Shown here: positions 39,902 to 52,518 of the stretch, in pieces
Layout of the letters: the number at the start of each line of letters is the position of its first letter
Position numbering within the stretch: the first letter of the stretch is position 1
Program-made: the position numbers and the translations under genes
Notes under the pieces: model-generated
What the model was told of the DNA's origin: nothing
Database searches by the model: none
The model's input: only the letters and a program-made list of their open reading frames with translations
NCBI RefSeq assembly: GCF_012489685.1
Contig: NC_080041.1
Span: 32,229,780 to 32,293,779, forward strand
Origin: Lotus japonicus
Taxonomy: Eukaryota > Streptophyta > Magnoliopsida > Fabales > Fabaceae
DNA: 64,000 nucleotides
Direction of reading: 5' to 3'

Positions 39902-41000
39902 TTAATTGAAATCTTTAAGCCGACGAACTCCCACATTCTGCACAAGCTTTTCAAATGTTGTAGTTGGAAGAGTCTTCGTAAATAAGTCTGTCAAATTATC
40001 ACTTGAACGAATTTGTTGGATGTCTATGTCACCATTATTTTGTAGATCATGAGTGAAGAAAAGCTCCGGTGATATTTGCTTTGTCCATCTCCCATGATGT
40101 ATCCTTCTTTTGATTGAGTAATGCATGTAGTATTATCTTCATATATAGTTGTTGGCGGCATCTTTCAAGAGGACAAATCACCAATATCAAGTACGCATTG
40201 AATCACGAATCTCAGCCAAACGTATTCTCGTCTTGCCTCATGTAATGCTGATATTCCGGCAAGGTTAGCTGAGGTGGCTATCATAGTTTCTTTCACAGAT
40301 CTCCATGAAATGGTTGTTCCTCCACATGTAAACAAGTAACCTGTTTGAGATATTTAGACAAATATCCAGCATCTGCATAACCAATTAGATCAAGCTTGGA
40401 CATAAAGGGAAAAAAATAAACTCATATCTAATGTGCCTTTAAGATAATGAAACACTTGTTTTCCATTCCAATGTCTTTGTGTAGGTGAAGAACTATATCT
40501 TGCTAATAAGTTAATAGCAAATGATATATCAAGTCGAGTATGACTAGCAAGATACAATAATGCTTTGATAGCACTAAGATATGGTACTTCAGAATCAAGT
40601 AATTCTTCATTCTTTTCTCAAGGTCTAAAAGGATCTTTATTTACACAGTGGACATGATTTGTCCATATAGAATCCTTTTAGTACCTTTGCAATATAAGTC
40701 CTTTGGTACATAAATACCTCATCCTTTAGATACTCAATTGATAAGGCTAGACAAAAGTTTCATTCTCAACTCTTTTATCTCAAATTCTTTCTTTAGCAAA
40801 TCTACAACTTTTGTGAGCTCTTCTAGAGTCTCAATAAATCATTGTCATAAACATTAATTATGACATAAACAATCTCATATCTCATCATAAATATGCATGA
40901 GTTTGTTGGGTCATTTTGTGACCGTCCTTAAGAAAATAATCATCTAGATTGCCTCAATCTAGTAATTTGTTCATTGTTGAGAACATGAATTGTGTGCTTT
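39902..41000 (-). pseudogene. Copia-C RNase H and RT C-terminal remnant
   Basis: The open piece 40126-39902 encodes the end of copia RNase H (ISPELFFTHDLQNNGDIDIQ, DLFTKTLPTTTFEKL, RRLKDF). Upstream, about 40600-40430, translation with stops gives SEVPYLSAIKALLYLASHTR and YSSSPTQRHWNG, the post-RT region. Stops and single-base shifts occur repeatedly, so no polyprotein can be made. Confidence 0.8.
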
Positions 41001-44000
41001 AGGCATCTTACAATCTTCATAGAGTTTTATAGAGATATAAATCTCAAGTGAGCCATACCAATATGTTGTAACTCCAAGTATCCACCACGATTGTCACATG
41101 TGTCTTAAATATGACAACATTATTTCATTTTACTACAAAGACTCTTTAAGTCTTATCGTCTTTATACCTTTAGGGTATAGACATGAGGTCCAAAGACCCT
41201 TAAATTCAGCAAATGAATTGCTTCTTTCTATTTATGGCCAATCATACCCATTCATTTTCGGGTTCAAGATTCTCGCACATATTTCTAATATTGAGCGCTA
41301 CTTCATCATGTCGACAATTCTTCATATTCTTGGTTTCTTGTTTTAACTTGTAGAGACATAATCATATGAGATCTCTTAAATAAATAATTACAGGTACCTG
41401 AACCTCTTCAGGAGGAATAAACATTTTTGTAGTCTCTACACTTTTCAAGATAGTTTGTCTCCTCAACAAGACCATCATCCTTCTCTAGGATATATATTTT
41501 TGAACCAAGTTTTAGGCATGCCTTAACCTAATAATAACAAATTTTCCAACTGGGATATCAAGTTAGAGAAGGGTATTTGCAGCATATAAGGAATTTAATA
41601 ATTCCTTTTAGGTCAGAGAATGCATCTTTTGAACTTCTGGTTCATAGTGCGAGTGTACATATGCATTCTTCACAAATTTTCAGAGCTGCTTAATTTCCTC
41701 TCCCCCTAATGCTGAGAAACAACAAGCAAGATATGAAATATCTATCGGTAATGGTTCAAATTGATTTCATAATCTCAGCTTTCCTTGTGGTCCCACCTTA
41801 GTGCGTTGTGGTGGAGCAATTGAAAAATATATAACGCACATTGAAAATTCTTAGATGGGAGATATTAGGTTCCAGACCATGAACCAATTACAATGGGGAG
41901 AATTCTAATGAATTGTTGGCTTGATGCGTGTCAATGCTGCTAATTGCAATATCACATGTCCATAAATAAGGATATTTGTTCTCATGTGTAATTGTCTAGC
42001 TATAAATATGAGGCATTTAATTAAACAAATCAGCTAGATAATTTGAATACGAACATGTGCAACTAGATATTCAAAATCATGGCATTTACCAACTTGATCA
42101 AGGTTGGAATTTTCACTCTATCAATATTGAGAGTTGATGACATATATTTGGTCATTTAGTCGATGCATCGATAAATTTATGAAATACTTAAATGACCCAT
42201 AAAAAGAGTGAATACGTGCACATGTATCGCATCTAATATACTCAAGAGTATGCGGGATTCAAACCCATATATTTTACCAATTATTAATTGGTAATGAGAA
42301 CAAGATATAAGAATTCATTATATTGAAGAATCTTTAGGTTCTTCGATGGGTACTCATATGAATTCATATACTTTCGCATCATAAGACTCGGGATGGTCTA
42401 ACCGGTCATGCATGCCAATCACATTCAATTTGTTCCATATATAGAACTTTATCATTCAAAATAATACTTCAATGTTTGAAGTAAAATTTTCTGGCATTTT
42501 AAATCCTTCAAGGATTTTGATATTTTCAACCCATAGTTTATCGTTACATCAATTAGATGTAAATAAAGTCCTTCAAGACTTTCAAATTAATAAGGAATAT
42601 TTGTACATGACAATTGTGTCACAAGATGAGTATTACATCTCATAATTTCCTTTAACTCATATCCATCGCATGGAAAACGCAATAGGTTTGACATATTTAC
42701 ATGTCTGGATTACTACCGATCCAAGCAATATCTAACAACAGTTTTTATATTGCTCCTTATCTTTCTATACTTTGATACCAATTTAGGGGAAGATAAAGGG
42801 AGCAGAAAGCATGAGATCATGCGCCAATGTGAGACTCTAACTCACACTTCAATTATCAACATTCTCCCCCTAAGTGTGAGTCACAACCATATTATTATGC
42901 TCCCCCTCAACAAACTATTAGCAATTGCACTGCAATTCGCTTCATCACCGTGTCAATAGGACATGTTGTCTGACCACCACATTGTGTCAAGAAGACTTTC
43001 GATATGAGGAGTCATTATCATGGTCACATCAACCATTAATTCGATCAAATACCATTTTTATGATTGCAACCGCATCTGGGGTTGTTTCTTCAAAAGAAAA
43101 TATAAGATTATTGATCAATAGATCTTTTCAAGAGTGTCAGTGATCCATTTTAAGATATTGCTTTGAAATTTCATAGGCTTCTTCTAGAGAGCCACCACAA
43201 AAGTTTCATTTCATGAAACAATACCATATATGCCATTGGATGTCCTTCAGGGACATTTGACCATGCGTTGATCTAAATGATCACAACTTTTGCCATGTTT
43301 GTTGAAATATTCACTTCAGGAAATATCTCAATCCTTCCTTAATATAGCTACTTCTGTAGCTTACATGATAGACACATGTCTTTCAATCAACTTGATCATT
43401 TATAATGACAACGATATAGTTCTTTAGGAACTACAATATAAATATTGACAAAAGACTATAGAGTCTTCTTCTTTTGTTTATTTCAAAAGGCTAAGTTTGT
43501 TTAACTATTCCTTTATGATACAAGAAGGAAGTCCAAATATATGTAAATAATTTTTTTTATAAATAACTAAAATAATTTTATCACAAACCCATAAATTTAT
43601 TCCTAAAATACTTTGTTCATGATCTCATAAATATTTACACATATTAAAAAAACTTTAAATTCTAATTTTATTAAGAGTCCCAAAATCAATTGATATTAGA
43701 TTAACTCTTCCCATATTATCTAGCCATAAATCAAGCTTTGCAATGTTCTGCATTTTTACTAAAAAAAATTAATCAGTTATTATAATGAAAAGACTGGAAA
43801 AAGCACAACTCATGTAAATTTTCATTTAAGAACCGTATCCAATTTATTGAAGATAAAAATAAACTCATCATGATCATATCTCTTTTAAATATATATATAA
43901 TTTGAATTGAATTTAAATTGATTATAACAGAAATTAAATGTATGATTATATAAGCATAAAATTTTCATGGAGATAGAAAAAACTGATATTGACACCAATA

Positions 44001-44350
44001 AAATTACAACCGTGATATAACATTTTTTTAATTAGAAGATAGTATTTCACAAATCAATTATCATAAGAGAATTTATGTAACAAATCATATGAAGAATAGT
44101 AAATTCAAAAAAGAGATCAATTTAATAATATAATATATTTTATGAATCTTTTCTTGATCTCTTCCCATTATGATATATCTCATGACCTTTCTTTATCTCT
44201 TCCACTTCAGGTGGCAAGATTCAATAATATTTCATTCACGTCAAGGAAGGAATGAAGAATGATCAAGTCAACTAAATCATAGAGTAATTTCTCTCAAACG
44301 TATCCAATAAATCGATTGAATCTTTTTGGGATTTAATATTCATATAAATT
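41001..44350 (-). pseudogene. Copia-C remaining internal region, degenerate gag-pol
   Basis: This region should hold gag, protease, integrase and most of RT. I see only short broken frames and AT-rich sequence, with several ctccccct blocks (about 41700, 42864, 42900). No motif could be assigned with confidence. Confidence 0.5.
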
Positions 44351-44375
44351 TCTAGTTCTCCAAGAACTGTTCTTT

Positions 44376-44925
44376 GTGTATTCATGCTATGGTACTTCTA
44401 GACTCATAGCTCAAAGAGTATATATCTCAATACAATTCTTATGGATTCGTAGGATACAACTCTTCATGATTCATATTTTAAAAATTCTACTACGGTACTT
44501 CCAGACTCGTAGGTTACGAATCAATCTTCAGGATTCGTATTGTAAAAATCAACTACGGTACTTCTAAACTCGTAGGTTATGAATCTTCATGATTCATTCA
44601 AAATAATTCAACTACAATGTTTCTGGATTGTAGGCTATGAATCTTCATGATTCTTTAAAAATAATTCAATTACACTAAGGCTATGAATCTTCTTAATTCA
44701 TGCACATGCAAAATAATTCAATTACAGTTCTTCTGGACTATAAGGCTATGAATCTTCCTGATTCATGCATAATAATTCAATTACAGTACTTCTGGACTGT
44801 AAGGCTATGAATCTTCCTGATTCATGCATAATAATTCAATTACAGTACTTCTGGACTGTAAGGCTATGAATCTTCAGGATTCATGCAAAAATTGGTACTT
44901 TTAGACTCATAGTTATGAATCAATA
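44376..44925. repeat. Degenerate 59-70 bp tandem repeats in the Copia-C leader
   Basis: Eight or so units share ggtacttctggactgtaagg, ctatgaatcttc, tgattcatgca and ataattcaattaca. The last units (about 44730-44880) are almost identical with a 59-bp period. They lie about 160-700 bp inside the 5' LTR, in the transcribed leader, upstream of where gag would start. Confidence 0.85.
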
Positions 44926-45068
44926 TAAAAGAAAAAAAAATTGATTCGAAGAAGAAGAAAGAAGAGAGAAAATAAAATCAAATTATAACCTTCCACATGG
45001 ATGTGGTACTTACTCTGGAATTGATACTTACTCTTTCACTTATGAATTAGGAATTTTATGGAGAGACT

Positions 45069-45083
45069 ATCGTGCTGATAACG
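45069..45083 (-). other. Copia-C primer-binding site
   Basis: Minus strand directly after the 5' LTR reads CGTTATCAGCACGAT. The TATCAGCACGA core is the internal initiator-Met tRNA site used by part of the plant copia elements. Confidence 0.75.
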
Positions 45084-45282
45084 TGTTATGAATAAAGAGT
45101 AAGCAAATAAATAAGAGAGGGGAATAGAGGAACAAGAGATAGAGAAATAGTGTGATTCGGATCCTCTGCTAGGTGCAGACTCCCTTATATTTATACTATT
45201 AGATTTAGAGTGTTGAACAAGTATACATGTGGGCCTGGCCCATGGACTCCTAACTCTGATGGGCATCCAAATATTCATAACA
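45084..45282 (-). repeat. Copia-C 5' LTR
   Basis: 199 bp, with one substitution against the 3' LTR. Followed by the second AAATT at 45283-45287. Confidence 0.9.
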
Positions 45283-45287
45283 AAATT

Positions 45288-45982
45288 AATACGGTAGTTA
45301 TTTTAAAAAAAAAGTCACAATTGACTTTTGTTAATTATTCGAATGTCATTAATAACTATGAAATGCAATATTAATAACTTAATTATTTTTGAAAATATAA
45401 AATTATTTAATATTTAAATTACTAAAAAATCAGAAAATATAAATAGCGAAACTTGTTGGAATTGTCATTTTTTATTTCGAAAATAGTAGTATAAGATATG
45501 ATATGATATAATTTCTGTAAGATGGAGGTAAAAAGAAGAGGTGAACATAACATAATTCAAAGAAAAAAAGATCACAAATTTGTACTCCATGAGGTGTTGA
45601 ATTGAAGTGCAGGGAGCAGCTGTACTTTAATTCCCGCGAAATATTTTCTCCCAAAATTTCAGTCCCATCAATCAGTGGCAAAAGTAATGAGTATCTCTTC
45701 CTAATCAACACCCTTCTCTCTCTTCCTACGTTTCTGCCATTTTTTTCTCATAATTTTAGCCGTTACAAACTTACATTACTTTAATTCTTCAACCGTTTCA
45801 ACTTTGCTTCTTAGGGTTCTCTGCTTCAGTTCCCTACACACCATAATAAACGCTTCATCTGTTTTTGCCTTTCCCTTATTTACTCGAAAAATCAACAAAT
45901 TCTTCTAAGGTTTAGTTGATGTTCCCTTTTCTGGGTTTTTTGTTTTGTTTTGGTTTGGTTGTCGGATATTTTGAGAGAAATC
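45288..45982 (+). promoter_or_regulatory. Promoter and 5' leader region of the MYB3R gene
   Basis: About 700 bp between Copia-C and the start codon. Two AACGG cores on the minus strand lie at 45757-45767 (TGTAACGGCTA, 10 of 11 against the MSA consensus YCYAACGGYYA) and 45789-45800 (TGAAACGGTTGA, core only). MSA elements are the known binding sites of MYB3R proteins in G2/M promoters. No clear TATA box. An ATG at 45919 opens a 30-codon upstream ORF overlapping the main start in another frame, if that region is transcribed. Confidence 0.5.
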
Positions 45983-48900
45983 ATGGAACATGTTATAGAA
46001 CAAGGTGGTGATGCTGGTATGAAAATGGAAACTCTGGTTTCGAGTTTTCCGGAATCTGAAAGCAGAGTTGATCGAGGAACTTACTACAAACCTGTTTCTT
46101 TTCCAGGGTTTGTTTTTCTTTCTCTACCTCTTCTTCCTGATTCATGCTTGTTCTGCAAACCTTAATTTGTTTTCCATTTTACCTGTTAGAAGAACTGAAT
46201 CATATTGAGATGAGGAGGTACTACTGCATATGTCTTTTATCTTCCGGTTTTTTTTATGATAGGATCAATTTTAGTCTTGGCCCTAGTAGTGGAATGGACA
46301 TGGGGCTATGGCTCCCCAAACCTTTTGAAGCCACATTGAAGTATTACAAATAGGAGTGACTTTGACCCTTTGGTTTGTCAAATCTCATGGCGGGTTTTTG
46401 GCTCACCGCCAAGGCTGATATCCCGCAATCCGCTATCATTATTTGTCAAATATGGCGGCTTTTGGCTCTCTGCCATAGTCTGCCATCCGCCATTAACAAC
46501 ATTGGTCGCTCCAAACATTATGCAAATGTTATATGTTACCTAATATTCTAGGCCCCATGATCGACCATTGCTTGTCCTGTGTTGTTCATGTTTTGTCATA
46601 TCACTGATTGTGGGTCTGATTGCCTCAATAGAATGCACAGATATATAAATTCCTCACTTCCAGCTTTTGTATTATGTGAAAGTAGCTGAATTAAGATTCA
46701 TTAGTTGGATCCCAGGTTTTTGCTTGATGTAGTCATTAACTTCTTAAAATATGGTCCATTACATGTTACCACTTTTTTTGTGTGCACACATTGGATCTCT
46801 GTAATGTTTTATGTTTTACCAACTTGTTTGTGTAATTATTGACTAGTAGATGGAAGTATCCTTCTGCTTTAGCATGTTTGTTATGTCTGTTTGCCTGTCT
46901 CTATCATCTATATGTATGTATATATGAATGAATATATGTCTCTCTCTCTGTTTGTGTGTAGTTCTATTTACAAGTAGCTTGTATCAAAATTTGCTTATAT
47001 TGTTGCTCTTATATCCTCTTTTATCATAACTAATAGAAGGGTGACTGGTCCTACAAGACGATCAACAAAAGGAGGCTGGACCGAGCAGGAGGTAACGAGC
47101 AAGAAACTATTCAATGCTTAAGTTATTCAGTGCAGTTTATTTGTGCAAGCTTAAACTTTAAAATCAATATAATTCAAAACCATCTAAGGATGGTGGTAAT
47201 TTGTATATAGGGATTTGTTGCCTATGATAGCTACCATCTAGAGTTTAGTTTCCATGTCACCTTGGGATGAAATTGATTTAACGACACTGACCGAAACCAT
47301 GATTCATTTTTATATTCAACCTTCCTGGATACATGGCCCTTGGTTTATTATGGATTTCTATATTGTAAATCTGTTCTTCGATGCGTGATTGATTTCACAA
47401 GATTCCCTTGGTTTATTATGCACTTTGAAAATGCTAATAGGAAGAAAATTTTCCCCCTCTCATAAGGAGTGTGTAGCCTGTCCTAATTCCTTGGAACAGC
47501 TATTCACCATTCATGTATGTTGCTTTGGTTGAGAAAAAGAGATTTAGCCCTGGTGGAAGTCAGCTATACAGAACCAATGTAGTGCATTAGATTTTTTCCC
47601 TTTCAGATCATCTATGCGAGAGAATTACTTCTCTTCAGAGTTGCTATCGCCAATTTTTTATAAAGGGGTGTTCTGGTAGATATTCAAAGAAATTCGAAAA
47701 CTCCAAAAGGCTGATGTTCTTCTAAGAAGATATCATTAACTGCTAATTATTGTATTTTCCTTCAATCTAGTGAAGTCTCATTTTATAGGAAAAATGAGGG
47801 ACATTTCTTGCCAATAATATGATATGGCTAGTCTTCAACCTCATGTGTCTTGTTTTCTTATTATCAGGACAAACTTTTGACTTCTGCTGTGAAAGCGTTC
47901 AATGGAAAAAATTGGAGAAAGATAGGTAGGTGCAAGGTTATTGTTACTTTTCATTATGTCTTTGGTGTACAACCTTAATTTTGTGTTCTGATGTCTTTGG
48001 TGTACAACCTTAATTTTGTGTTCTAATGCTTTCTATTGAACAACAACAGCTTGTGTTTCAAAACAGTCCTTCAAGATTACAACTGGGTCATTAAAAGGAA
48101 AAATAACTTGATTAAGCAATTGGGTTAAATTTTTACTGTTCAATCTTTTCTCTGCCATGATTGCTTAGTGACCGCATTATCATTTGCAGCTGCATGTGTG
48201 CCAGGGAGAACAGATGTCCAATGCCTGCATCGTTGGCAGAAGGTTCTCAATCCTGAACTTATTAAAGGACCTTGGACAAAAGAGGTGCATATTAAAGTAT
48301 ACATTTTAATTCACATTAAGGGAGGATTTTCTATTTCAATTAATCTTCGAATTTGGAGTGTGCAGGAAGATGATCTAATACGTGAGCTTGTCATGACGAA
48401 TGGGAAAAAGAACTGGTCTGAAATAGCGAAGGCCTTGCCTGGTCGGATAGGGAAGCAATGTAGGGAAAGGTGAACATAAGACATATTCAGCGGTTCTGTT
48501 CATATCTGCTTTTCCTTATTCAATAGTTATTGATCTTGGATAGAAGGACTCTTTTTTCTTCCAAAGTTTAAAGTAACAATTTCTTCATTTAGGTGGCATA
48601 ACCATTTAAATCCAGATATAAAAAGAACTGCATGGACCAAAGAAGAGGAGTTCACTCTTATTAAGGCTCACCAAATATATGGAAACCGATGGGCTGAAAT
48701 AGCCAAGTTTCTGCATGGAAGGTATTGCTAATGATTTCTTTCTTATATACCTTTAAAAAGGTTGTTTAATATGCAGGAACATTGTTGAGAATGTTTCAGG
48801 GTTAGGAAAGAAGAAAAATAGAGTAAGATGGCTTAAAGTAATAAACTAAAGATATAATTCATATATGTAATAGTGTGCAATACCTTAATATTCCTATCTA

Positions 48901-50074
48901 TATTACACTTGAACTTCTATTCATGCATGGACAATGCTCTAGTTGTGACTTCCGTGCATTATATCTTGTTATTCACTGAATTTATAAATGTACGCTGCTT
49001 TTTGTTCCCCCCTTAAAGATGTCCGAAATGATTAAATTTTGTAACCATCCTTATATATGACAAATGTAGTTTTGTAACTTGACATGTTTGGTTTACGACA
49101 TGGACTGACCCCAAGTGAAAATTTCCTTTCTAGACTATTTAGATGTTATGTTCGCCCCTTAAAGTTTTTATACTGCTTCTTTCAACTAGTGATTGTTTAA
49201 TTTAGCTTAATATGTTAAATTTTCACCTCGTAACTCATTTTTTCTGGTTCCGTCCCCGGTTTGTGAGTGATAGGTACACTTATTGGTCTAGATTACATTT
49301 AAAAATTATTATTTTGTTCTTACAATTGCAATTGCTTGCATCTGTGAAGTGAGTGATTGGTTAATATCAGCCATTCATATATAACTTCTTTTGGGGATAT
49401 TGAACAGGAGTGAGAACTCTATCAAGAATCATTGGAATTCCTCTGTGAAGAAAAAGGCCAATTTAAATGCCTCTATGTGTGCTCCACAGTGCAAATTTAA
49501 TTTCAGTGAAGGTAAAATGACTATTTTAAAACAAAGCTCTGAGGAGACTCCTGAACCTGATCCTGAACCTGCCAATTTGGGTTTTGGAACTAAACTTCCA
49601 AGAGAAAATCATAGACAATATTTTGAATCCGCTATACTTGTCAGAAATGAAGCTGATCCACAACCTATAGCTTCCCGGAATGAAACAAGCAATGAAACTT
49701 GTAAGGGTGCTAGGCAAGTTCCTCTAGCAAAATTTGAAGGTAATGTCACAGGGGAAAGTATTGAAGCTTCAAAAAGCATGGGCAATAAATATCTTTCCCC
49801 ATCATGCTACAAACCCCTTCAGCTTAAGGATTTGGACGTGCTTATGGCAACTAGCAAATTTGCAAGCACTGACAACCATATGCAAAGAAATACTTCATTA
49901 CCTAATTCCTTTTACAATACCCCACCAAATTATGCAGAAGGAATATTTGTTAATTGTAAGAGCCCAGAAGATATATTGAGGACTGCAGCAAGGAGTTTTA
50001 AAAACACTCCATCTATCATGAGAAAAGAAAGGAGCCCCCGCAGGCTAGATTTTTCTCCTTGTGAAAAAAATTGA
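45983..50074 (+). CDS. Three-repeat MYB transcription factor (MYB3R type), seven exons
   Basis: Exons 45983-46107, 47037-47091, 47868-47925, 48190-48284, 48366-48469, 48593-48721 and 49408-50074 all have GT-AG borders, and phases join without error to a 410-aa protein. R1 is about residues 54-105 (GGWTEQEDKLL, GKNWRKI, DVQCLHRWQKVL), R2 about 106-156 (GPWTKEEDDLI, NWSEIAKALPGR, CRERWHNHL) and R3 about 158-207 (TAWTKEEEFTL, RWAEIAKFLHGR, IKNHWNSSVKKK), each with its three tryptophans. A conserved MYB3R motif near the end reads SPEDILRTAARSFKNTPSI. MYB3R proteins bind MSA sites and switch G2/M cell-cycle genes on or off in the nucleus. R3 has SENSIKNHW instead of the usual TDNAIKNHW, and the protein is shorter than typical members (500 or more residues). 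Activator or repressor class cannot be decided here. Confidence 0.93.
47956..48025. repeat. 35-bp tandem duplication in MYB3R intron 3
   Basis: atgtctttggtgtacaacct plus 15 bp occurs twice head to tail (47956-47990 and 47991-48025) with one difference at the end (g/a). Recent slippage, probably neutral. Confidence 0.85.
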
Positions 50075-52149
50075 TCTGTGAAGTGAATAAACTACAATAT
50101 TATATTTTAAGTCTTTCATGCTCATGCTATTCTAATTCTTACTCATAGCTAATCTGCCTTTCTGAAAACTTGTTGATTTCAATGCTTTCTCAATAGGCTG
50201 ATAACTGAAATTATGCATCTTGAAAACCTTGGGAGGAAACTATAATAATACATGTACATTTATATACTAATTAGTTATTTGTTTTTACTCTTGTTTGTTT
50301 TTTTTTTAACGAGTTACTCTTGTTTGTTAATCTGCTACAGTTTGGGTTATATTTTATACCTCAAAAGCTTGAAGCCAACATTATAGTGTTGGTTCCTTGT
50401 TTCTGGACTGTACTCAGATTAGTATAATGGATTTGGCCAGAATGGCATAATAGGCACTTAAAACAAAATTGCACAGTCCAATTTTTCCACCAACATTTGT
50501 ATGACAGGATTTTATGTGGATTCTATCCTAAGTTTATAAGGTTCTGATTTATTCACAATACTCTTTTTCTTCTATCCCATTTTCGTTAATTTTCTCTTCT
50601 CTTTTTTCCTATCATATCATCTTCAATATTTCCCATTTTTCTATTTTCTTCTTCTTTCTCTCACTTGGTGGATTCTATCCTAAGTTTATAAATGTATTTG
50701 AAGTTTGGATAAAAATTTGGAATGCAAAAACAGAAAAGAACTGGGAACAAACTCTCCCAGTTACAAGAACACAGAGGCCGCAAAAATCACAACAATCACA
50801 TCAGACACTTGTACACAGTAACCGGCTTGGGACTGCACTATTATTTACTGCTCAAAATACGGTAAGTAAACGTTGCAGGCACTCGGATAGATTACCATCG
50901 CAGTAGCACTATCAACTAATAGGTAAAACCATTGGCATTGATTGTTAATTATCTGTGGCATCTCATTACTGCTGTTAGGTGTGTTTGCAAACATTTTTCT
51001 TGGATAGCAGCTGTTTGTTTTCTTGTGAGGGGACGCATAAAATGAATTTTTAGATATTCGGAAGAGACTTAAAATGAAAAGAGAGGCGAAGCAGAAAATG
51101 AATAGTGGTCTTTTAGTTTTTATCCCCCATTAGTGAGAAAATGGTTAGGAGAAAAGAGTTATTTAGATAAGGATATTGATACCCTTCAACAAATTCGTAT
51201 TTTACTAATTAATTCAATTCAATTAGCTAATATTAAATTAGTAAAAATTTGGGTCATTATATAAGTAATTTTTAAATTTACATGTATTATAATATTAAAT
51301 TTTTCATAGTAAAATATAATATTTTAAGATTGATAATATTTTTAATAGATGAAAAATGACTTATAAAAAATAAGGAATGTGATAGAATATTAACTGCATG
51401 TCATACTCATTTTCAAATCACTTACTTTTCCATTTATTTTCTTTTTTTTTCATTTAATTAAAACAACTAAAAATCCCTTCATTTTCTGCTTAGATTCTTT
51501 TCATTTATATTTTTTTCGCTTATTTTTACTTATACATCCGAACAAAAACACTGGAATTGAGAAAGATTTAAGAGAGCATAGACAACATTTATTAATGCTA
51601 CTCAACAATTAGTTGTGATGAAGAAAGAAAATGAAAAAAAAAAAAGAGATAAAAACAGAAATGAATAAAATGAAAATAAATTGATTTTGCAATATTAATA
51701 AATTTCTATTCAAAATTAACTTATTTATAAGATATTGAAAAATAAAGTAATAATTAATACGCAATAAAGTATTAATAAAGATGCAAATAATAACGTTAAA
51801 AAGAGCAAATAATAATGTCATAAAAAAACAGTATGTACTTAAATTTTAAAAGCGAGGAGATATACGTTGGCTGTGTCAGCCTGTCAGGAACAGACGTTTA
51901 CTAGAAATGGATACGGCGGAGATTTGCTCTCGATCTCCTTTTAACCCTTTTATAGCACAAGACTGACTGCACAATCATGTACTGACAGTTTGATACCAAT
52001 TACTTGCCTGACTACAAATTGGTGTGAAACTGAAACATGCAATCGTCCGTGTAAAGATTGGTCTTGAATTTGGTTTAGTTTATTGTAAACACAATAAAGA
52101 TCGATATTACATCAATCAATAGGTATAGACTATTAAAGAGATGTAAAGA
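50075..52149. other. MYB3R 3' region and AT-rich intergenic DNA
   Basis: About 2 kb with no convincing gene. A 22-bp phrase ggattctatcctaagtttat+aa occurs at about 50519 and again at about 50673, with a pyrimidine-rich stretch between. The first few hundred bases probably include the MYB3R 3' untranslated region. Confidence 0.5.
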
Positions 52150-52158
52150 AAAAATATA
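52150..52158. repeat. 9-bp target duplication of the MULE, left copy
   Basis: AAAAATATA here and at 58298-58306. Nine base pairs is the Mutator-superfamily length. Confidence 0.92.
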
Positions 52159-52306
52159 GAGTGAATCACCATTTTGGTCCCTGAGATTGTAAGCGTCGGT
52201 CATAGTAGTTCCTGGGTTTCATTAATGGTGAAAAAAATCCCTGAGTTTGTCTCCTTCAGTCATAGTAGTCCCTAACCACGTTGGTCCGTTAGTCCCTGGG
52301 ATGGAA
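52159..52306 (+). repeat. MULE left terminal inverted repeat
   Basis: Starts GAGTGAATCACCATTTTGG. It contains the phrase gtcatagtagtycct twice. As in MuDR, the TIR probably carries the promoter of the adjacent gene. Confidence 0.92.
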
Positions 52307-52518
52307 CCAACGTTAAGTGACACATAGACTAAGCCACGTAGGACAAAGTTATAAGGAGATTAAATCGATCATTTTAGTCCCTTCGAATTGGGTTTAAAAT
52401 TCCCAAATCAGTGAACCCTAGAACCATATCCAAATCCCCAATTCCTCTGAATCTCCAAAATTCCTTCTCGATTTCTCTCCAAACTGCAATTCCTGTGCTC
52501 TTTATTGTTGAATCGAAC

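Larger units (their letters stand above)
39503..45282 (-). mobile_element. Copia-C: Ty1-copia element with short LTRs and decayed coding region
   Basis: A 5780-bp element with 199-bp LTRs at 39503-39701 and 45084-45282 that differ at one position (ctagccc against ctggccc), plus a perfect AAATT duplication. The primer site next to 45084 and the RNase H remnant near the left LTR show minus-strand orientation. Despite near-identical LTRs, no long ORF survives: RT and RNase H are recognisable but carry stops and shifts. Confidence 0.9.

Noticed and set aside
50519..50700. A retroposon insertion bounded by the repeated ggattctatcctaagttt phrase
   Set aside because: The repeat is long for a target duplication and the intervening sequence shows no poly(A) or family signature. 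Simple local duplication is as likely.
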